From Lantana camara (taxonomy: Eukaryota > Streptophyta > Magnoliopsida > Lamiales > Verbenaceae): a stretch of 64,000 nucleotides of DNA. Shown piece by piece: positions 12,040 to 26,200 of this stretch. Position 1 is the first letter of the stretch. The number at the start of each line of letters is the position of its first letter. The position numbers were made by a program, and so were the translations under genes. The stretch is from positions 41,165,001 to 41,229,000 of the forward strand of contig CM074858.1 of assembly GCA_037501455.1 (NCBI GenBank), read 5' to 3'. The notes beneath the pieces were generated by a model that was not told the DNA's origin, ran no database searches, and saw only the letters and a program-made list of their open reading frames with translations.

Positions 12040-13620
12040 ACGTGTTCAGTCTCTTGGTGAGGTCTTGGTTCTCTAACTTGAGCAACCATCCATTTTATCA
12101 TACAATATGATAAAGGAGTTGTTTCATGCTAGGAACTTCATCTAACCAGTTAGATGGAGTTTCTTACCCAAACACTTAACTTAGCGTTATATAATACGAC
12201 TAAGTTCTCAACTACGACAGTCGAGTTTTGCAATGTCCGTCCTTGGAACTCTTTCCAACACATTGCATTACCATTCTGGTAGAAGTTGTATCCTTTCAAT
12301 GATTTCATAATCATCCATGTTTGATGAACGGTTACATCAAATATCCTTCTAACAACAAGATCTTTTGGGCTCTGTAAACTAATACATATCCTCATTTCTT
12401 CTCAAGTACTTTGAGGACATCCTTTACAGAGATCTAATGACCTTCTCTGAGGTCATATTAGATTCGGCCTACTACGCTCAGTGTTGCGCCATATCTAATT
12501 TAGTACATAACTTTTCATACATTATGTACCCTTTCACTTAAAGGGATTTTGGACATTCTAACTTTCTCAAAGTTTATCTTAGGACACATACTCTTCAAAA
12601 GAGATGTTCCATTGTCCATACTAAACTCCTTTTAGTACCGTGGTTATGTACTCATTTTGTGATAATCCTTTTATTCTCTTAGATCTATCTTCTATAGATC
12701 TGAATGTCGAGAATATAGGATAATCACTAAGATCTTTCATGTCAAATTGTTTCTTAAACAATAATTGGTAACTTTCACGTTATCCTTGACATTCCTAATG
12801 AGAAGGACATCGTCTTCTAAAGAACCAAAATTGACTCTTACATCACTAACTTTCATATGTACACTCTGAGACTTATTCGACTTCTATCTGTGTCAAACGA
12901 TTTGACTGTGGAATCGAATTGTCTAACTCCTAGAAGCCTTTATCAATCCACAGATTGACTTAGGGATTTGCATACTTTATGCATACTCCCACTGAATATG
13001 AGATTTATAGAAATACTTTATTTCACTCTCTTTCAATCTCATATTGAACAAGATAGTTCTCATATTCATTTATCATATCTCATAGTCAGAATATGAGGAT
13101 ATGGTAAACACAATCCAAATGGACTTTTGCATTTCAACCGTCAAGAAGGTTGTAATGCTTTCCATTTACTCGAAGCTCCATGAGCTTGATCCTATCAAGT
13201 GGATCAACCAAGGTCAAAACTTGGTTTGAGTATATGGAATCCATATTGGATTTCAAGGCTTGCTTACACTACTCAGATTCCAAATCTGACAGTGTCTCCT
13301 CTTGGCTATCTAGGAATGCATTCTAAACACATCTTAAGAGAATGGTTTCATACGTGTACATACTCTAAAATTTGGCTAAGTTTTATCAGATGGGCTCGTT
13401 TCTTCTATATGAGGCGTGGATATTTATCCTCAAATTTCTTTGAGGTCTGCTTGCTTGCCTTTCTTCTTCTATAGGAACGATTCCTTAAGAAAGATACATT
13501 CCTTGAGACAAACAACCTTTGTCTAAGGGAATCGCAGAAACGATATCCAATATCATTGCATAAACTTGAACTCATTTCAAGCTTATCTCCCACTATCCTC
13601 TTCAAGTAAGAGGATTCCAT
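12040..13620 (-). pseudogene. Decayed copia reverse transcriptase / RNase H region of B2
   Basis: Counterpart of the B1 pol relic on the opposite strand. An open stretch at 12150-12395 reads YQNGNAMCWKEFQGRTLQNS and ends VWVRNSI, recognisable as the copia RNase H segment around the SWK motif and the later VWIR motif. At 13405-13620 (minus) GYRFCDSLRQRLFVSRNVSF corresponds to the Y-F-x-P-S-E-Q-K-V-F-V-S-R-N segment before RT. Stops and frameshifts break it many times, at positions that largely coincide with B1. No protease, integrase core or intact gag could be read. It cannot encode a functional enzyme. Confidence 0.75.
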
Positions 13621-15297
13621 TGAATTCTTGGATAAGAATAATTAGGGAATTTAGTATGCCACATTGCATAGTGCAACTAAAGGACTGATTTTGGAAGGTA
13701 CTAAATTCAAAATCTCTAACTGCATATTCTAGTAGTTTATTCCTAGAATGATTATAAGTCAGTAAAGCTTACTATGGAATCGACCATATCCTATTAGGTT
13801 TCATTCCATCATTCGGAAACATTAATGTGTTCTCGAATTAGTTTACTGAGAGATAATCCTATTATCTCTAAGATGACTAAGGAATTAGTTACTAAGATAT
13901 TGGCTATCTCGATCATATCGATTTACCTATAACTTGTGACTACTTCGGTTCCTAACCTCCTCTTGAAATTCTAAGAATTTCATATAAGTTTCGAATTTGT
14001 ACTTCAACAAGTACATTCATTCATAATGATTAAACTGACGATTGTATCTAGTGCTTACATTAAGCATCTTACACTCATCAGCATGGATCGAAATCCACTA
14101 TAATTTTGGAACGTTCCATGTTTCACCTAAACAATGTTCCGGGAACGTTTTCCCTTTGAGATAGGATTCACAGGAAGTCAACTCTATAGGTTCATTCTCA
14201 TAGAATGATCTTAAGGTGTCTGACTTGCTAATCCTTTTATATCTCAACGTTCCAAAGTAATTCGAAGCTTTGTCATCTCACTTACTTTTGTTATCTCGTT
14301 GTATGTTCAGAACATTAGTGCCTTGAGTCTTTGCACAACGGATTATGCAGAATTGACTCAAGACTAGTGAATTCTATTCCTAGTAGAATTACTAAACGAG
14401 GTAACATTTGAGAGTACTTATACTCTTTGCAGTTCCCTTTCAAAGTCCTTATTTGCTACCTTAGAAGCAAACGTCCAATTTGATCTCTAGTGTCTTTTGA
14501 GCGTACCCCTTACATGCCCCTCCATTGGGCTCTTAAGGGTTTCTTCTTCTTTAGGCCTTCAAGCCTTTAACTTAGTGAGTCTAGAAGAAGAATTAACCAT
14601 CACAACCTTTTGTTCCTTCTTAAGGATGCTCTCAACCATTATCAACTAAATGATTAACTATGCTACATTAGCATCATTCTAGTTGAGCATAAAGGGTTTG
14701 AATGATGGTGGAAGCAATGTAAGCAATCAGTGCATTGAGAACTCTTTTCTCAGTTAATGATCGAGACCACAAGATCTTCAAATAAGATCTTTAGACCTTG
14801 TTCATGTGCACTTGTTTCCTCATTTGGAATATTGAATGATTCCACAATGTTATACCTTGTAACATTTTTATGAGGTGGTTCAATTGCTCTTAGGTGGTTT
14901 GGAGAAATTCATTCACCTCAGATTGCTTCTCTTTTGGCCCGGGTCGAATTTTCATAATTGAAAACTTCGCCCTTTAGAGAACACCTTTCTCTATTCGGAA
15001 TCTAAAACGAATTTTAGGATCCAAAGCCAATTTAGAGTTAGTTAGGACTTAGTCAACTCTTTTGACTTAAGGATGGATACGAATGGGTTTGCATTTCATA
15101 TTGTAGAGAATCACAGAACTACAACCTAAATGCTAAGCAGAGAACTAGGTGAGCATGCTGAATTATAACGATATACAAAAGATAAGGTCTTTAATCTAAT
15201 GTAGCTCCCACTGTTTTTCAAAGATCTATAATTCCCAAAGATCTAAGAGGAACACGTTTCCCAATGGGTACTAAGATCCCAAGCATTTTACCTCGAA

Positions 15298-15620
15298 CCC
15301 ACGACTCGTGGACATTCTAAGTAAGAACCCTAGGTAGGTACAACTTACCAATTCTAACACCTTTAGAACTCTTAGTAATTGTTTTTGCATCACCCATCTT
15401 TCAATATGGACCCACGACTCGTGCGACATCCATATTTACTTAGGCGTAAAGCTAGACCCATCAATCATAAGATCATGATCAAAACTTAGTTCGAACGACC
15501 CACGACTCGCGGACATCGCCCTTGCTAAAATCGACCATGAAATATTGATCATTTCAAAAAGGATCAATTAGGTAACTAAGAACTAATAAGCTCCACTAGC
15601 TATCCCACGACTCGCGGACA
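15298..15620 (-). repeat. Four dispersed CCACGACTCGTGG-type repeats in B2
   Basis: Near-identical 13-17-bp motifs at 15298-15316, 15411-15429, 15499-15516 and 15604-15620, spaced about 90-115 bp. The core CCACGA-C-TCGTGG is a dyad; some copies carry CG in place of TG. The same four sites recur in B1 (34921, 35024, 35111, 35224). Confidence 0.75.
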
Positions 15621-16797
15621 ATAACTAGCTTCACTTACTAAACTTAAAACCTATTGATGGAATGCTAGGAATTTAATCCAAAATTTGCATCTCGAATTAA
15701 ATACCTATTTATTCGAAATTAGCTTAATATTTAATGGGAATTTTTGAATTAACCGGAGAGTTGTCCGGTTCGACCTCACCAACATATATGTTATCCAATT
15801 TTATTAGTCTTGATTAATGCAAGTACACTTAAATGCATTTCAAACAAGCACATAAACAGATAACATGTCCTAGCATGATACTAACATTTAATGATCATGG
15901 GTTCTACCTATCTTATGCGTGATATGTGGGAGCCACTCCACAATCACAAGTTCTAACATACATGCCACATAAACAGTTCAAATCACATAAGGGAAAGCGG
16001 TAACAAAATACGAGCCCTATCTCTATTACATTTAACAATTGAGATTCCCCTCCCTAACATTTTGAGGGGTCTTCACTTATGGCCTCCTTGTTACTTGAAT
16101 GTGGTCCATCTTACTCCATGGGTGCATTGTCTCCAAAATGAAAATAAAACCTCACCACCTATCTCTACTCTCAAATTACAATAAAAAGAAAAAGAGATAA
16201 AGTAATAAGGCTCAATCTTCATATTGGCCTTAGACAATTACACTGGGCATATCCCGGCCTCAAAAACAGTAATATGGAAAGCCACATAATAAATCACATA
16301 ACAGTACCCACATAAGTGAGGCTCCAACCTCAATTGAAAAACGCAACTATAGGGCTCCAACCCCAATTTAAACCATCCATGTGCATAAATTAAAACCATA
16401 CACAAGTCTAAACCCATGATCACCTAACATGCATAAATTGCAAGAATTTAAATTTACCAATAAATTTAAAATTCCTTTAACTTTAAGTTCGACTAACTCA
16501 AAGTAATCTGAAAAACAGTTCCTTGTTCAAGAATAATTTCAAAATCAAAAGCTAGATTCTGATAAAATTCAAGTTAATTCAAAAATTAACAATTTTATTA
16601 AAATCATTATTTCAAAAAATAATAATTATACTTTTCCCGAAAAATTAAAATTGACTTTGATTCCCGAAATTCCCAAATTATAATTTTATTTCAAAATTAA
16701 AATTTTTCCAGAAAAAAAAGATTTTTAAAATAATTTTAAAATAAAATTTGGGCCAAAAACACGAAAAGTCGCATCGCGTCACAGGGGTGTGCGGGCG

Positions 16798-17236
16798 TGT
16801 GCGGGCAGTCCCGCACAGGGGCGTGCGGGCGATCCCGCACAGCCCCGCGCAGACGCGTGCGGGCAGTCCCGCACAGGGTGTGCGGGGATCGCCCGCACAG
16901 GGCTGGGCGGACGCGTGCGGGCAGTCCCGCACAGGAGTGTGCGGGCGATCCCACACAGGCTGTTCTGGACGCGTGCGGGCAGTCCCGCACAGGGGTGTGC
17001 GGGACGCGTGCCGGCAGTCCCGCACAGGGGTGTGCGGGCGATCCCGCACAGGCTGTTACGGACGCGTGCGGGCAGTCCTGCACAGGGGTGTGCGGGCGAT
17101 CCCGCACAGGCTGTTCCGGACGCGTGCGGGCAGTCCCGCACAGGGGTGTGCGGGCAATCCCGCACAGGCTGTTCCGGACCCGTCCGCGTGCGGCGACGAC
17201 GAGCGACAAACTAGCTTGGTCCTCGTCGTCCCGCAC
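16798..17236 (-). repeat. GC hairpin array in the B2 leader
   Basis: Thirteen short hairpins in 370 bp alternate between GTGCGGG-CAGT-CCCGCAC (for example 16857-16874, 17124-17141) and TGTGCGGG-CGAT-CCCGCACA (for example 17031-17050, 17089-17108), giving higher-order units near 58 bp in the right half. A larger stem follows at 17188-17236: GTGCGG plus GACGACGAG pair with CTCGTCGTC plus CCGCAC, with a 1-nt bulge. The array lies 270-710 nt from the 5' LTR in element sense, in the untranslated leader. Long open frames on both strands here are produced by the GC-rich repeat. Confidence 0.9.
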
Positions 17237-17507
17237 CGTTTTCCGTACAAAATTTTCAGAAAAATTTTCGTCTCGATTCGGGAATCAAAATCGCGATTTT
17301 AATAAATCTAAAATAAAACCTTTTTTTTTTTTTTTTTTTCAGAAAACGATTTTCTCAATTTATCAGGAAACCTCTCAGATTCAAAAGCTCAGATTATGAT
17401 ATAAATTCAAGAATACCTAACTGTAACTCAGATTCAAGAATTTCTCAAAATTCAATTTAATTGAGACGAATCAGAAACACGATTAACGAGGTGGCTCTGA
17501 TACCACT

Positions 17508-19366
17508 TGTTGGAAAACACGAATCAGAAAGCAGCGGAATTTTAAAAAATTTTCCCAACAAAAGGATCTTGAACTCGCAATCGTGTGTCCAAATTCGTAA
17601 GGACAGAAAACTTACTTTTCTTTTGTTCTTTCTTGAAGCGTTTCAAGCCACCCAAGAACGCTCTTATCGCGGCTTGATCCCCTCTCCTTGGTAAAGCTCG
17701 AATCTTCAAACTCTTCAAACTTCTAACTTGAAGTCTCTAGAGAAAGTCCACCAACTTGATCACAATCTAACTAGTAAGGATGCTAGTTCTCTAGTTAGTG
17801 TTTAGGCTTAACCTAGGGTTTTATTTTATCTTGGAGAAAGGAAGGTGTTCAACACATGAACCAAAAAAATTATCAATTAGCTCTAAGGGGAGCTCGAGCT
17901 CCCCTATATATAGGAGGGAAGTGGCCGAAAATTCCTAGTCCTTTATGGGCTAGGATTTAGGTCTCTCTCTCTCCTATTACTTGATCATCAAGTAATTTGA
18001 CTTTGACTTTGAATTCTAATTCAAATCAACTTTCAAGAGAGCTAAAAATATCCAAACTATTTTTTGGATAATTTTATACTTTATTTATTTAAAATAAATA
18101 ACTTATTTTATCTAATTAATTAATTCATAATTAATTAACTAGATTATTTTTCTCCAAAATAAGACTTTCCTTTTAATTCAAAATTAAACCAAAGTCTATT
18201 AAATAATTAACACATTTAATTATTTAATATATATCATATATATACATATACACGTGTGAGGCACGTGTCCCAAGGATACGTGCTCCTCACGTGACCCACA
18301 CGTGTGATTTCACACGTGTGGAACCCTTTAGGCCCGATTAACTCGTTTAATCATTTTCAAGCCTCAACTCATGTAACCAAGTTATTGTGTGTGACCCTCT
18401 AGGTTCTCAATTCAATTAGCAGTGACCCTAATTAATTAATTCACTAATTAATTAATCAGTCCACAGATTAAACGACCATAGTCTAGCAACAGGTGTTTAA
18501 CCCCTAGCTGAATTGGAATGTTCGGATTCGACAGAACCTTTAAGTCATTGATTCATGTGAGATACAATCCTCCTACTTACTATCTCTCAACCAAGATCTA
18601 GGGCAAGGGAATAATCAGAACCCTAATAATCCGGTCTTAAAGCTAAGTGCATTTCATATCCATTTGATCTCAATCCAAGAAACCCTTTTCATGATGTCTT
18701 GATCTACTGCCTTGGCCAAGGACTCCATATGGCATATGAATGACTTACACAATAAGAGATCACCTTGCAAATTCAAGTGTAGGTCCTTTCTTGATTCTCA
18801 TTCACTTTCATGAATCACTTGTGCAACCCCAGCATAAGCCTTGACTCAGTTGTCTAAGGCGACACCCTTTAAAGCTTATACCTAAGACTACAGAGTTAAC
18901 TCATAAAGTGACAAGGAACCTCAAGTCTAAGGATCACTTAATCACATCAATGACTCGTGAGATATTTCCTAATCTGGAAGTTTCCATTTCTTGAAATATA
19001 AACTTCCTTTCCCATTTAGGAATCTTCACACACGGGGCACCTCAGTGAACTTACTTATTAAAGTAAGCACCCTCATGTATCACACACGTATCAACTATAC
19101 ACTTTGCACCTCCATGAAACAAGGTGGTCCTTCTTAAGGGCGTGATCCCACAAGCAAGCCTTAGAGGAGTCAGGTTGACACTCCCACTGTCTGTAGGACT
19201 CATCGGCTTGGAGTATTTTACTAATCATGACTTATGTGATATAGGGCTCGTTTCATGAACCATTTCACCTAAATGGTAGAGTCCTAAAGTCATCAGGATT
19301 AGGGGAGTTCTCATACATGCACAGCTAAAGTAAACGCATACCAAACAAGAGCATATAAAGAAGTGT
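17508..19366 (-). repeat. B2 5' LTR, main part
   Basis: Matches 9909 onward nearly base for base. Preceded by the PBS complement ggctctgatacca (17493-17505). Interrupted at 19366 by D in target agtgt; the last 99 bp are at 30228-30326. Confidence 0.9.
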
Positions 19367-21097
19367 TGTAACACCCGAGCGCAAGGTGTCACATCCCCCG
19401 CACCGAGACCCGGCCCGAATATGAAATGGACGATCCATACCCGAGCCAAATCACAGCGAACGGGGACATACACACACTCTATGCTAGGCGGGACTAACCC
19501 TTGAACCATAACATCAGAGTAATTGCAAATACGGAAGCAATAACTATCCATTACATAAACAATGAGTAAACAAAATCCAAAAAAAAATGATCCATATACA
19601 TTATCGAATGCCGTCACGGCTTAACAAACAAGTACGCTCCAATAGCAACATTCATATACAATGATCACAAGTGCAAAATGCGAGTGTAAGACCAATAAAC
19701 AAAAGGACTAGAAACGAAAACAAGACCTAAGACTCGAAATCCCGCCTAGCTCCCCTGACACCTGCACAAAACAACTGAAAGCCAAACGGGTTCAGTCCAA
19801 AAGGGACTGGTGGGTATAAAAGCAGGGCATAATAATATATGACTGTAATTAAACATTCACATGCAAGTTATAATCCCAAATGAGGTTTTTAAAGAATTTC
19901 CCAAGTGGGTGAATAGAAGTCATCAAAAGGGATTATAACGATTCATTTACATTAGGTCAAGGTCATTAGTGGCCCGGCGAGTGGGCGTGCATTATCTCCA
20001 ACCAACACCTCGTGTAATTCATTAACATTCATTAACATTCATTCATTCATTCTTTCTTTCTTTTCATGCATAACATTCTTTCGTGCGCATTCAATAACAT
20101 TTACACCTTCTTCCTCCGGGTTGGTGGCGGGTTTGCAAGGCCCATCCACCCATTCATTGACCAAAAGGGGAACATGACTCCCCAGATGGCACTCAGCGGC
20201 CATTCCTCGCTAACTCCTAACAAGGTCCGGTTACGCCGTTCATTGGTGGGACTAGTGTGAGGGTTTCCCGTCAGCCCATGCCTCCTCGGTTCCCCACTCA
20301 CACCAAGCCCCTGGGCCCCATTCATTGTGAACATTTATTCATTCTCGCCAAAACATTTGGTAGGTTCAAGAAACAAGGGCTTTACGTTTGCAATCATTTA
20401 CTCGATAAAAGACTCAATATATGTATCATATTACTTTGGCTTAAAACTTTTCACATAGGGAGATATATCGGGTCGTTTTATCTAAGTAGAAGAGAAACCC
20501 ACCTTAAACCGCAAAAAGGAGCAAACACAAGCCTCACTGACCGGCCTCGTCTCCAACGGACTCAAAATCTGTGCAAGAGAGGTGAGGTGAGACTCAATAT
20601 GACCAAATAAGACGCTCGGCAATGAAATGATTATGATATGAATGTATAAGAGATGCTATAAGGTAATGGACACGTTCATGTGCACTATTAAAGTCTTAAG
20701 GACATATAAACGTTCAATTCATTCATTCAATGAAGCATTCGTATTCAAACGAATTCATATCCTTCACATTTCACGTCAAAGGAATTTAAATTATATAATC
20801 AAGTCGTTCAATCTTTCATTCAAATTCATAATTTCAATCAAATTAATTCAAGAAATTCAAATATAATCCAAGTACAAGTTAAATCACATTTAAATTAGAA
20901 CATAAACAATTAAACATATTCAATTGCATTTACAATTAGAAAATAAACAATTAAATACATTCAATTTAAATTTAGGAAATTAAATAAAACATGAAATAGG
21001 TAACATTTAAATTCTAATATTCAATTAAATCAAATAACATTTAATAAACATATATAAATATATAATAAATAAATATATACTTATATATATTATATAT

Positions 21098-21134
<37 letters not shown>

Positions 21135-23250
21135 ATAATGCATACGTATTTCATGCATGCAAAAATAACATGCACGCGGTATATATATAATATATATAGG
21201 AAACATGCATGCATTACACTTATGCATGTAAAATTTAATACAATGCATGCAATGAAAATTAATATGCATGCAAACATTAAGTATGTAAACATTCATTAAC
21301 AACTCTCATGCAAGAAGAAAAGGAAATGAACAACAGCAGCTCACGGCAAAAGCAAAACGGCAAGAAAAAGCAAGGTGACACCCCTGTGTCACCTTCGAAG
21401 AACAAACCGAGACACCCCCGTGTCTCGGTACAGAGAAAACCACCCAAGATGCACCCCCGTTCCAGCTGATAAGGAAAGAAAATGACACACCCCGTGTCGC
21501 AGCAGCAGTTCAACCAAAAACGCAGGTTACCCCCCTGTTTTTCCTAGCTCAAACTCAGCCACCTCTCAAGCAACAAATAGACAACATATGTAGCAAGAAG
21601 AAGACATGAAATGCAGCAAGAATTCAGCTCAAAACCACCCCAAATCTGACAGCAAAAGAGCAAGAAGAAACAGTAGCTTTGACAGCAATATTCCAGGCCC
21701 AAAACAGGGCAAAAACTCACGTGAAAACAGGGTATGATTGATCTCCATTAATCCCAACACACTCATACAAGTTAGGCTAACAAATGTGCAGCAAAACACC
21801 ACAATTTCAACCTATAAATCAGCCCCTCAACAGTTCGAACATGAAAGCTGTCACACGTGACTTTTCTTCAAAGTTTTCTCAATGTTCCAAAGTTGATATC
21901 TCATAAATACTTAAACTACCATGCAATTAATGATCATAAATGAAAAGAAGATATCAAAACATTCATTCTCAAGCTTGGAATCATTCAAATCCATCAAGAA
22001 TTGGAGAGGATCGAAAGAAATGCCCAAAAACGTCTCTATTCAAGAACAGCCGAAAAATGCACGAAACCATGATCAAATTTGGGGATGAATGAATGAAAAT
22101 GATCAGGAATGAACATATAATACAACCCTAAGCTTACCTTGTTGATTGGATGAGGATTGGATGAGATTTGAGCTCCAAAATCTCCAAGGAAACAAGAGTT
22201 ACGGGATGGAAACTGGAGAGCAGAAACTTTAGCTGAGATTTGTGAATTTTGAGAGGGTTGGTTCGGTTAGGTCTTGGTACAGCAGGTTAGGTGGTTGAGT
22301 TAGGGTTCTATAGCATCAAACCATGGTTAATTTGGTCAACAATTGAATAAGTTATGGCCATTTTAGTGTAACAAGGTCAGTTTCATCGTCGTTTCATTTT
22401 TCGGTTGAATTTCAGAGGTTCAAATGACGTTAGAAAAATATAAGGCTAAGTTTACTAAACTCGAATTTTCGTTACGAGTTCAGCGAAGTTGACGGAACTC
22501 GAATCCGAGTTCCCGAGCTCAAGATATTAAATACGGAACCAAGGGTGCGCTAAATGCTCGTTAGCCCCCGACTTGGATTTCAAAATTCAAATTAAATCCG
22601 AAACACAAGCAAATGAATTCGAAAATACGAAACGAACAAATATTCAAATACAAAACACGTATAATTTCAACATATTAAATTCGCACAAAATTCCGATATC
22701 AATTCAAATAGAAACGAAGCACTCAAACGCGATCAAACAATAAAAGCCATAACATTACTTAAATAAAAAACTAAATTCATTCATAATATATTATATATAA
22801 TATGCATGCATACGTATATAGTATATATAAATACATGCATGCAAATATATTTAAGTTATATTTATAAAATGCATGCAAATATGATATATTAGTATTACAT
22901 GCATGCATAATTAAATCCATGCACACACGTACACATATATATATATATATATTTATATTATATAAATGTAATTAATATTAATAACATTAAATTAAATAAT
23001 TAACATCTAATATAATTAAAATAAAATGTAAATACATAAAACACGTAAAAATAATTATTCACGCAATTAAGGAGCACACAAGTTATTTACATAAATTCAA
23101 ATTCAAATATTGCATATATTTCAATTAGTCACTTATTTAACGATTAAACAATGAAATTTAATTATGGAAAACACTAAAGACTAATTAATTTGCGCAATTA
23201 AGTAAACATATACGTCATGCTGTACTAATAAAAAGAATTGGGGCGTTACA
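19367..23250 (-). repeat. D 3' LTR
   Basis: Very long LTR (3.88 kb). Contains a (CATT)n-like tract near 20025-20055, CGGGG-centred dyads at 21372-21498, an alternating AT run near 21104-21132, and many catgcatgca steps in 21140-21270 and 22800-22930. No coding frames of note; open frames at 20066-20610 recur in the other LTR but resemble no family I know. Confidence 0.9.
21372..21498 (-). repeat. CGGGG-centred dyads in the D LTR
   Basis: Three hairpins on the + strand: AAGGTGACAC and GTGTCACCTT around CCCT (21372-21395); ACCGAGACAC and GTGTCTCGGT around CCCC (21406-21429); GACAC and GTGTC around ACCCC (21484-21498). In element sense the loops are G-rich. The other LTR (28345-28475) has the same set, with loop CCCC instead of CCCT in the first. 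Confidence 0.85.
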
Positions 23251-26200
23251 ACCTTTCCCCCTTAAAAGAATCCGTCCTCGGATTCACTATCCGCCTGAAA
23301 ACAATTAATGAAGGAACCCCGTTCCTCACAAACAACAAGGAGAGAATCCCCGTCTCTCAAACAACAAGGAGAGAACCCCGTCTCTCGCAAGCAAAGAGAG
23401 CACCCCGTCTCTCGAACAAAAATAAGAGCAAGGAAGTTTCCAATACTCCCAAGCCACACACGCGAAACCAAAATTAAAAACATGTAAGACACCTCAAAGC
23501 AAGTAACAGACATCGTCCATGTTGGTCATCAATTGCTCCAATTAATTTAACATAAGAAGATATCAAAGCACATAATATAAAAATTATTGAAGTTAAGTTT
23601 GTATGGATGCATGTATCATGGATGCTATAAGTACCGTTCACCGTAGTTGCGAAATTTAGAATTGTAAGTTGTCGTTGTCCAGTGCATGATCTGTCCTGAA
23701 GATAAACTTAGTGCTCAACTTGGTTTTAACCTCTTCAGGGTACCCCGGTGAAGCAATTGATGAATCCTTTAAGGATTATACTCTTGAATCCCTTCTAACT
23801 TGTACTGTTTCCAGTTTTCACCATTTCCCATAATCTTTGTTCGACCAACCAATTCTTTTTAATTGACCGAGCTTGACCTCCCCGAATACCCCTAAATCAT
23901 TTGTCCCGAACTCAGGTCTGTAGTTATTACCTTTACCCTATCAAAGTCTAACATATCCCCGAGGATAACCACTCTGAACAACCTTGATGATTCAATCCCG
24001 ACCTTAAGATGTTTATTCTTATGGTCTCTCCCAATACAAATCCTTTCCCATCTTCCGTTCCTATGATCCGTTCATTCCCTTTGACCCCCTGAAGGTTATA
24101 TTCGATAATTAGCCCCATATTTCTTAAATCAAAGACAGAAGGTTCTTGACAATTCCTAGGTTTTGATTTAGATCTCTCAATGTTCATCCTCTTTGGTTTT
24201 GTTTCTTCTTAACTCCTTCTAACTCATTGGACCAAGCTTTATTGACAGCATCTCTTTCTGTGTTAATTCAAATTGATTCCCTCTCGATAAATCAACTAGA
24301 GAGTTTCCTTAACTTCTCCGTAACTCCTCCATCTTCAAATCGACTTACTCATGTAGAAAATTCAATGAACCATCTTCCCAATTCCTCGTGGAAATCTTCA
24401 GCTACAACTTCAAGTTTTAATTTTTGCTTCTTGGTTACGCTCTCCCCCTTAAATTTTATATCGTTATCCTTGAACTCCATCAATCCATCTTTCACCGAAA
24501 TTCTTGATAAAGCAATTTCATTTGGGGAAGGGAAGAATTTAACGAACATAGCAACCCCCTTCTCTATTCTTGTTCAATCCAACACCCCAAAGCCAACTCT
24601 AAGTTCGCTTCTTTTTCTGAATCCCACTTCCATCAACCTGCCCCTTATTTGAGGTTCTTTATTTTCTCCACGTTACCTACCTATGCAACTCCATTATTTC
24701 CTTTCATCTGAATTCTGAGGTGGCTCGGTTAAAACGATACTTGATGGGTGAGATGAAGGAACCTCCTATCAAATAAACACTAAAATGCATGTCGGGTTAA
24801 AATTGACGATGCATGTGTCACGTTTACATCAAGTAACTATGCATCACATTAGCGCAACGAAACCAAATAGAAATGCACGGATAATCATAAGGCCAGAAGC
24901 ATAAATAATTAATGCGAAATATGATGCACGTGCCATGAATGCTTTGGAACCTGTCACCAATGTGGTAAGCTATTAACTCAGTAGCTTTCTCTCGTTCCTC
25001 CAAACACGCTTTGACTTGCTGATCATGCTTCGTCTTTCCCACGGTCTTCAAGATTTCCAAGGATCCTGTGCATCACTTGTATCTTCCACTGTCCGGAATT
25101 GAAATTTCACGATCCCTGATTCCTTCGACATCCACTGAGTTAGCTTCTGCATTTACCCCCAAGGATCGCCCTTCAACCTTACTCAAACTTTCTTACAAAA
25201 TGAATCCCCAATATAATTCTGAACCCTACTTCTCGCCATCACCGTGATCAAGTCTCCCGTGCTTATCCTTTATGAGTTTAATTCACCTCCAATTGCTTAT
25301 ACTTGAGCGTAGGATTTTCTTGCAAAGAGTCTCTCCCCGAAAACAATCCTTCAACCAGTCTTTGCTTTCCTTTATCGTTCCCATTTGTTGCTCCATATCT
25401 TCCAATTCAACTTCTCAATATGACAATTCATCTTGGATTTGGAAAAACGAACTCAAATCTCGTTCTCCATATCGTCTCCTCCCATATATTTGTATTTTTC
25501 CAGGTACTTGCCTCTCTCTACTCCCTTCCAGACTCGTTTCCCATCTTAATCGAAATCCAAAGCACTCAAATTTAACTCTTCCCAGTCTTAACTTTGACAA
25601 CTTGATTTCAAATCACTGGACTTAGTCAGAAATCCTTCTTGGTCAATCCTTGGTGCACAACTCCTACCGGACCCATTTTATCTTAACTCCTTTTAATTAT
25701 TAATACCTCTTCAATGCTCCAAGTCCGGAATCAAAATACCTTCAAGGTTTGTGCACTTCCTTCATTAGGTTGAAAGATCCCGTTGCTTCCAATCAAAGGC
25801 ACCTTATATGGCAGAGCCGTATATGTCAATCTTCTAAGTCATAACCATCTCATAATCAATCCCCATTTCACCAAGTATCATTCTACCACCGCATCTCTTA
25901 ATTCAAACCTCCCATTCCGAATCGTAATCCTTGAACTCTAGTTCCCTCTAGAAAACCTCACATCTCGAATTCTCTACATTCTTCCCGGTTGTATCCCTCC
26001 TAGCCTCCATGCCTCAGGACGAACTACCAATAGATCGTCTTTATCGTGGAGCTTGGCCGTGGTTTGATATTATTTTCATAACCTGTGAATCATAACTCAT
26101 TTTTGAAGATATATGCATGCGATTAATACATGGTCATGGCACTTATTCAACACGAAAGGCACAGATTCAATAGAGAATGCAACAAGTAATTCGACAAGAT

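Noticed and set aside
16678..17399. Several overlapping open frames of 120-200 codons on both strands
   Set aside because: They are generated by the GC-rich hairpin repeat, which lacks stops in most frames. The peptides are Arg/Ala/Pro-rich repeats with no domain.
20066..20610. Open frames of 64 and 117 codons conserved in both D LTRs
   Set aside because: They are conserved simply because the two LTRs are nearly identical; no domain, and the antisense frames are equally open.
21104..21132. Alternating AT run as a functional element
   Set aside because: Simple microsatellite; shorter in the other LTR (near 28085), as expected from slippage.
24227..25625. Frames of 90-141 codons on the + strand in the D internal domain
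   Set aside because: They are antisense to the element and resemble no gag or pol; likely chance frames in decayed sequence.
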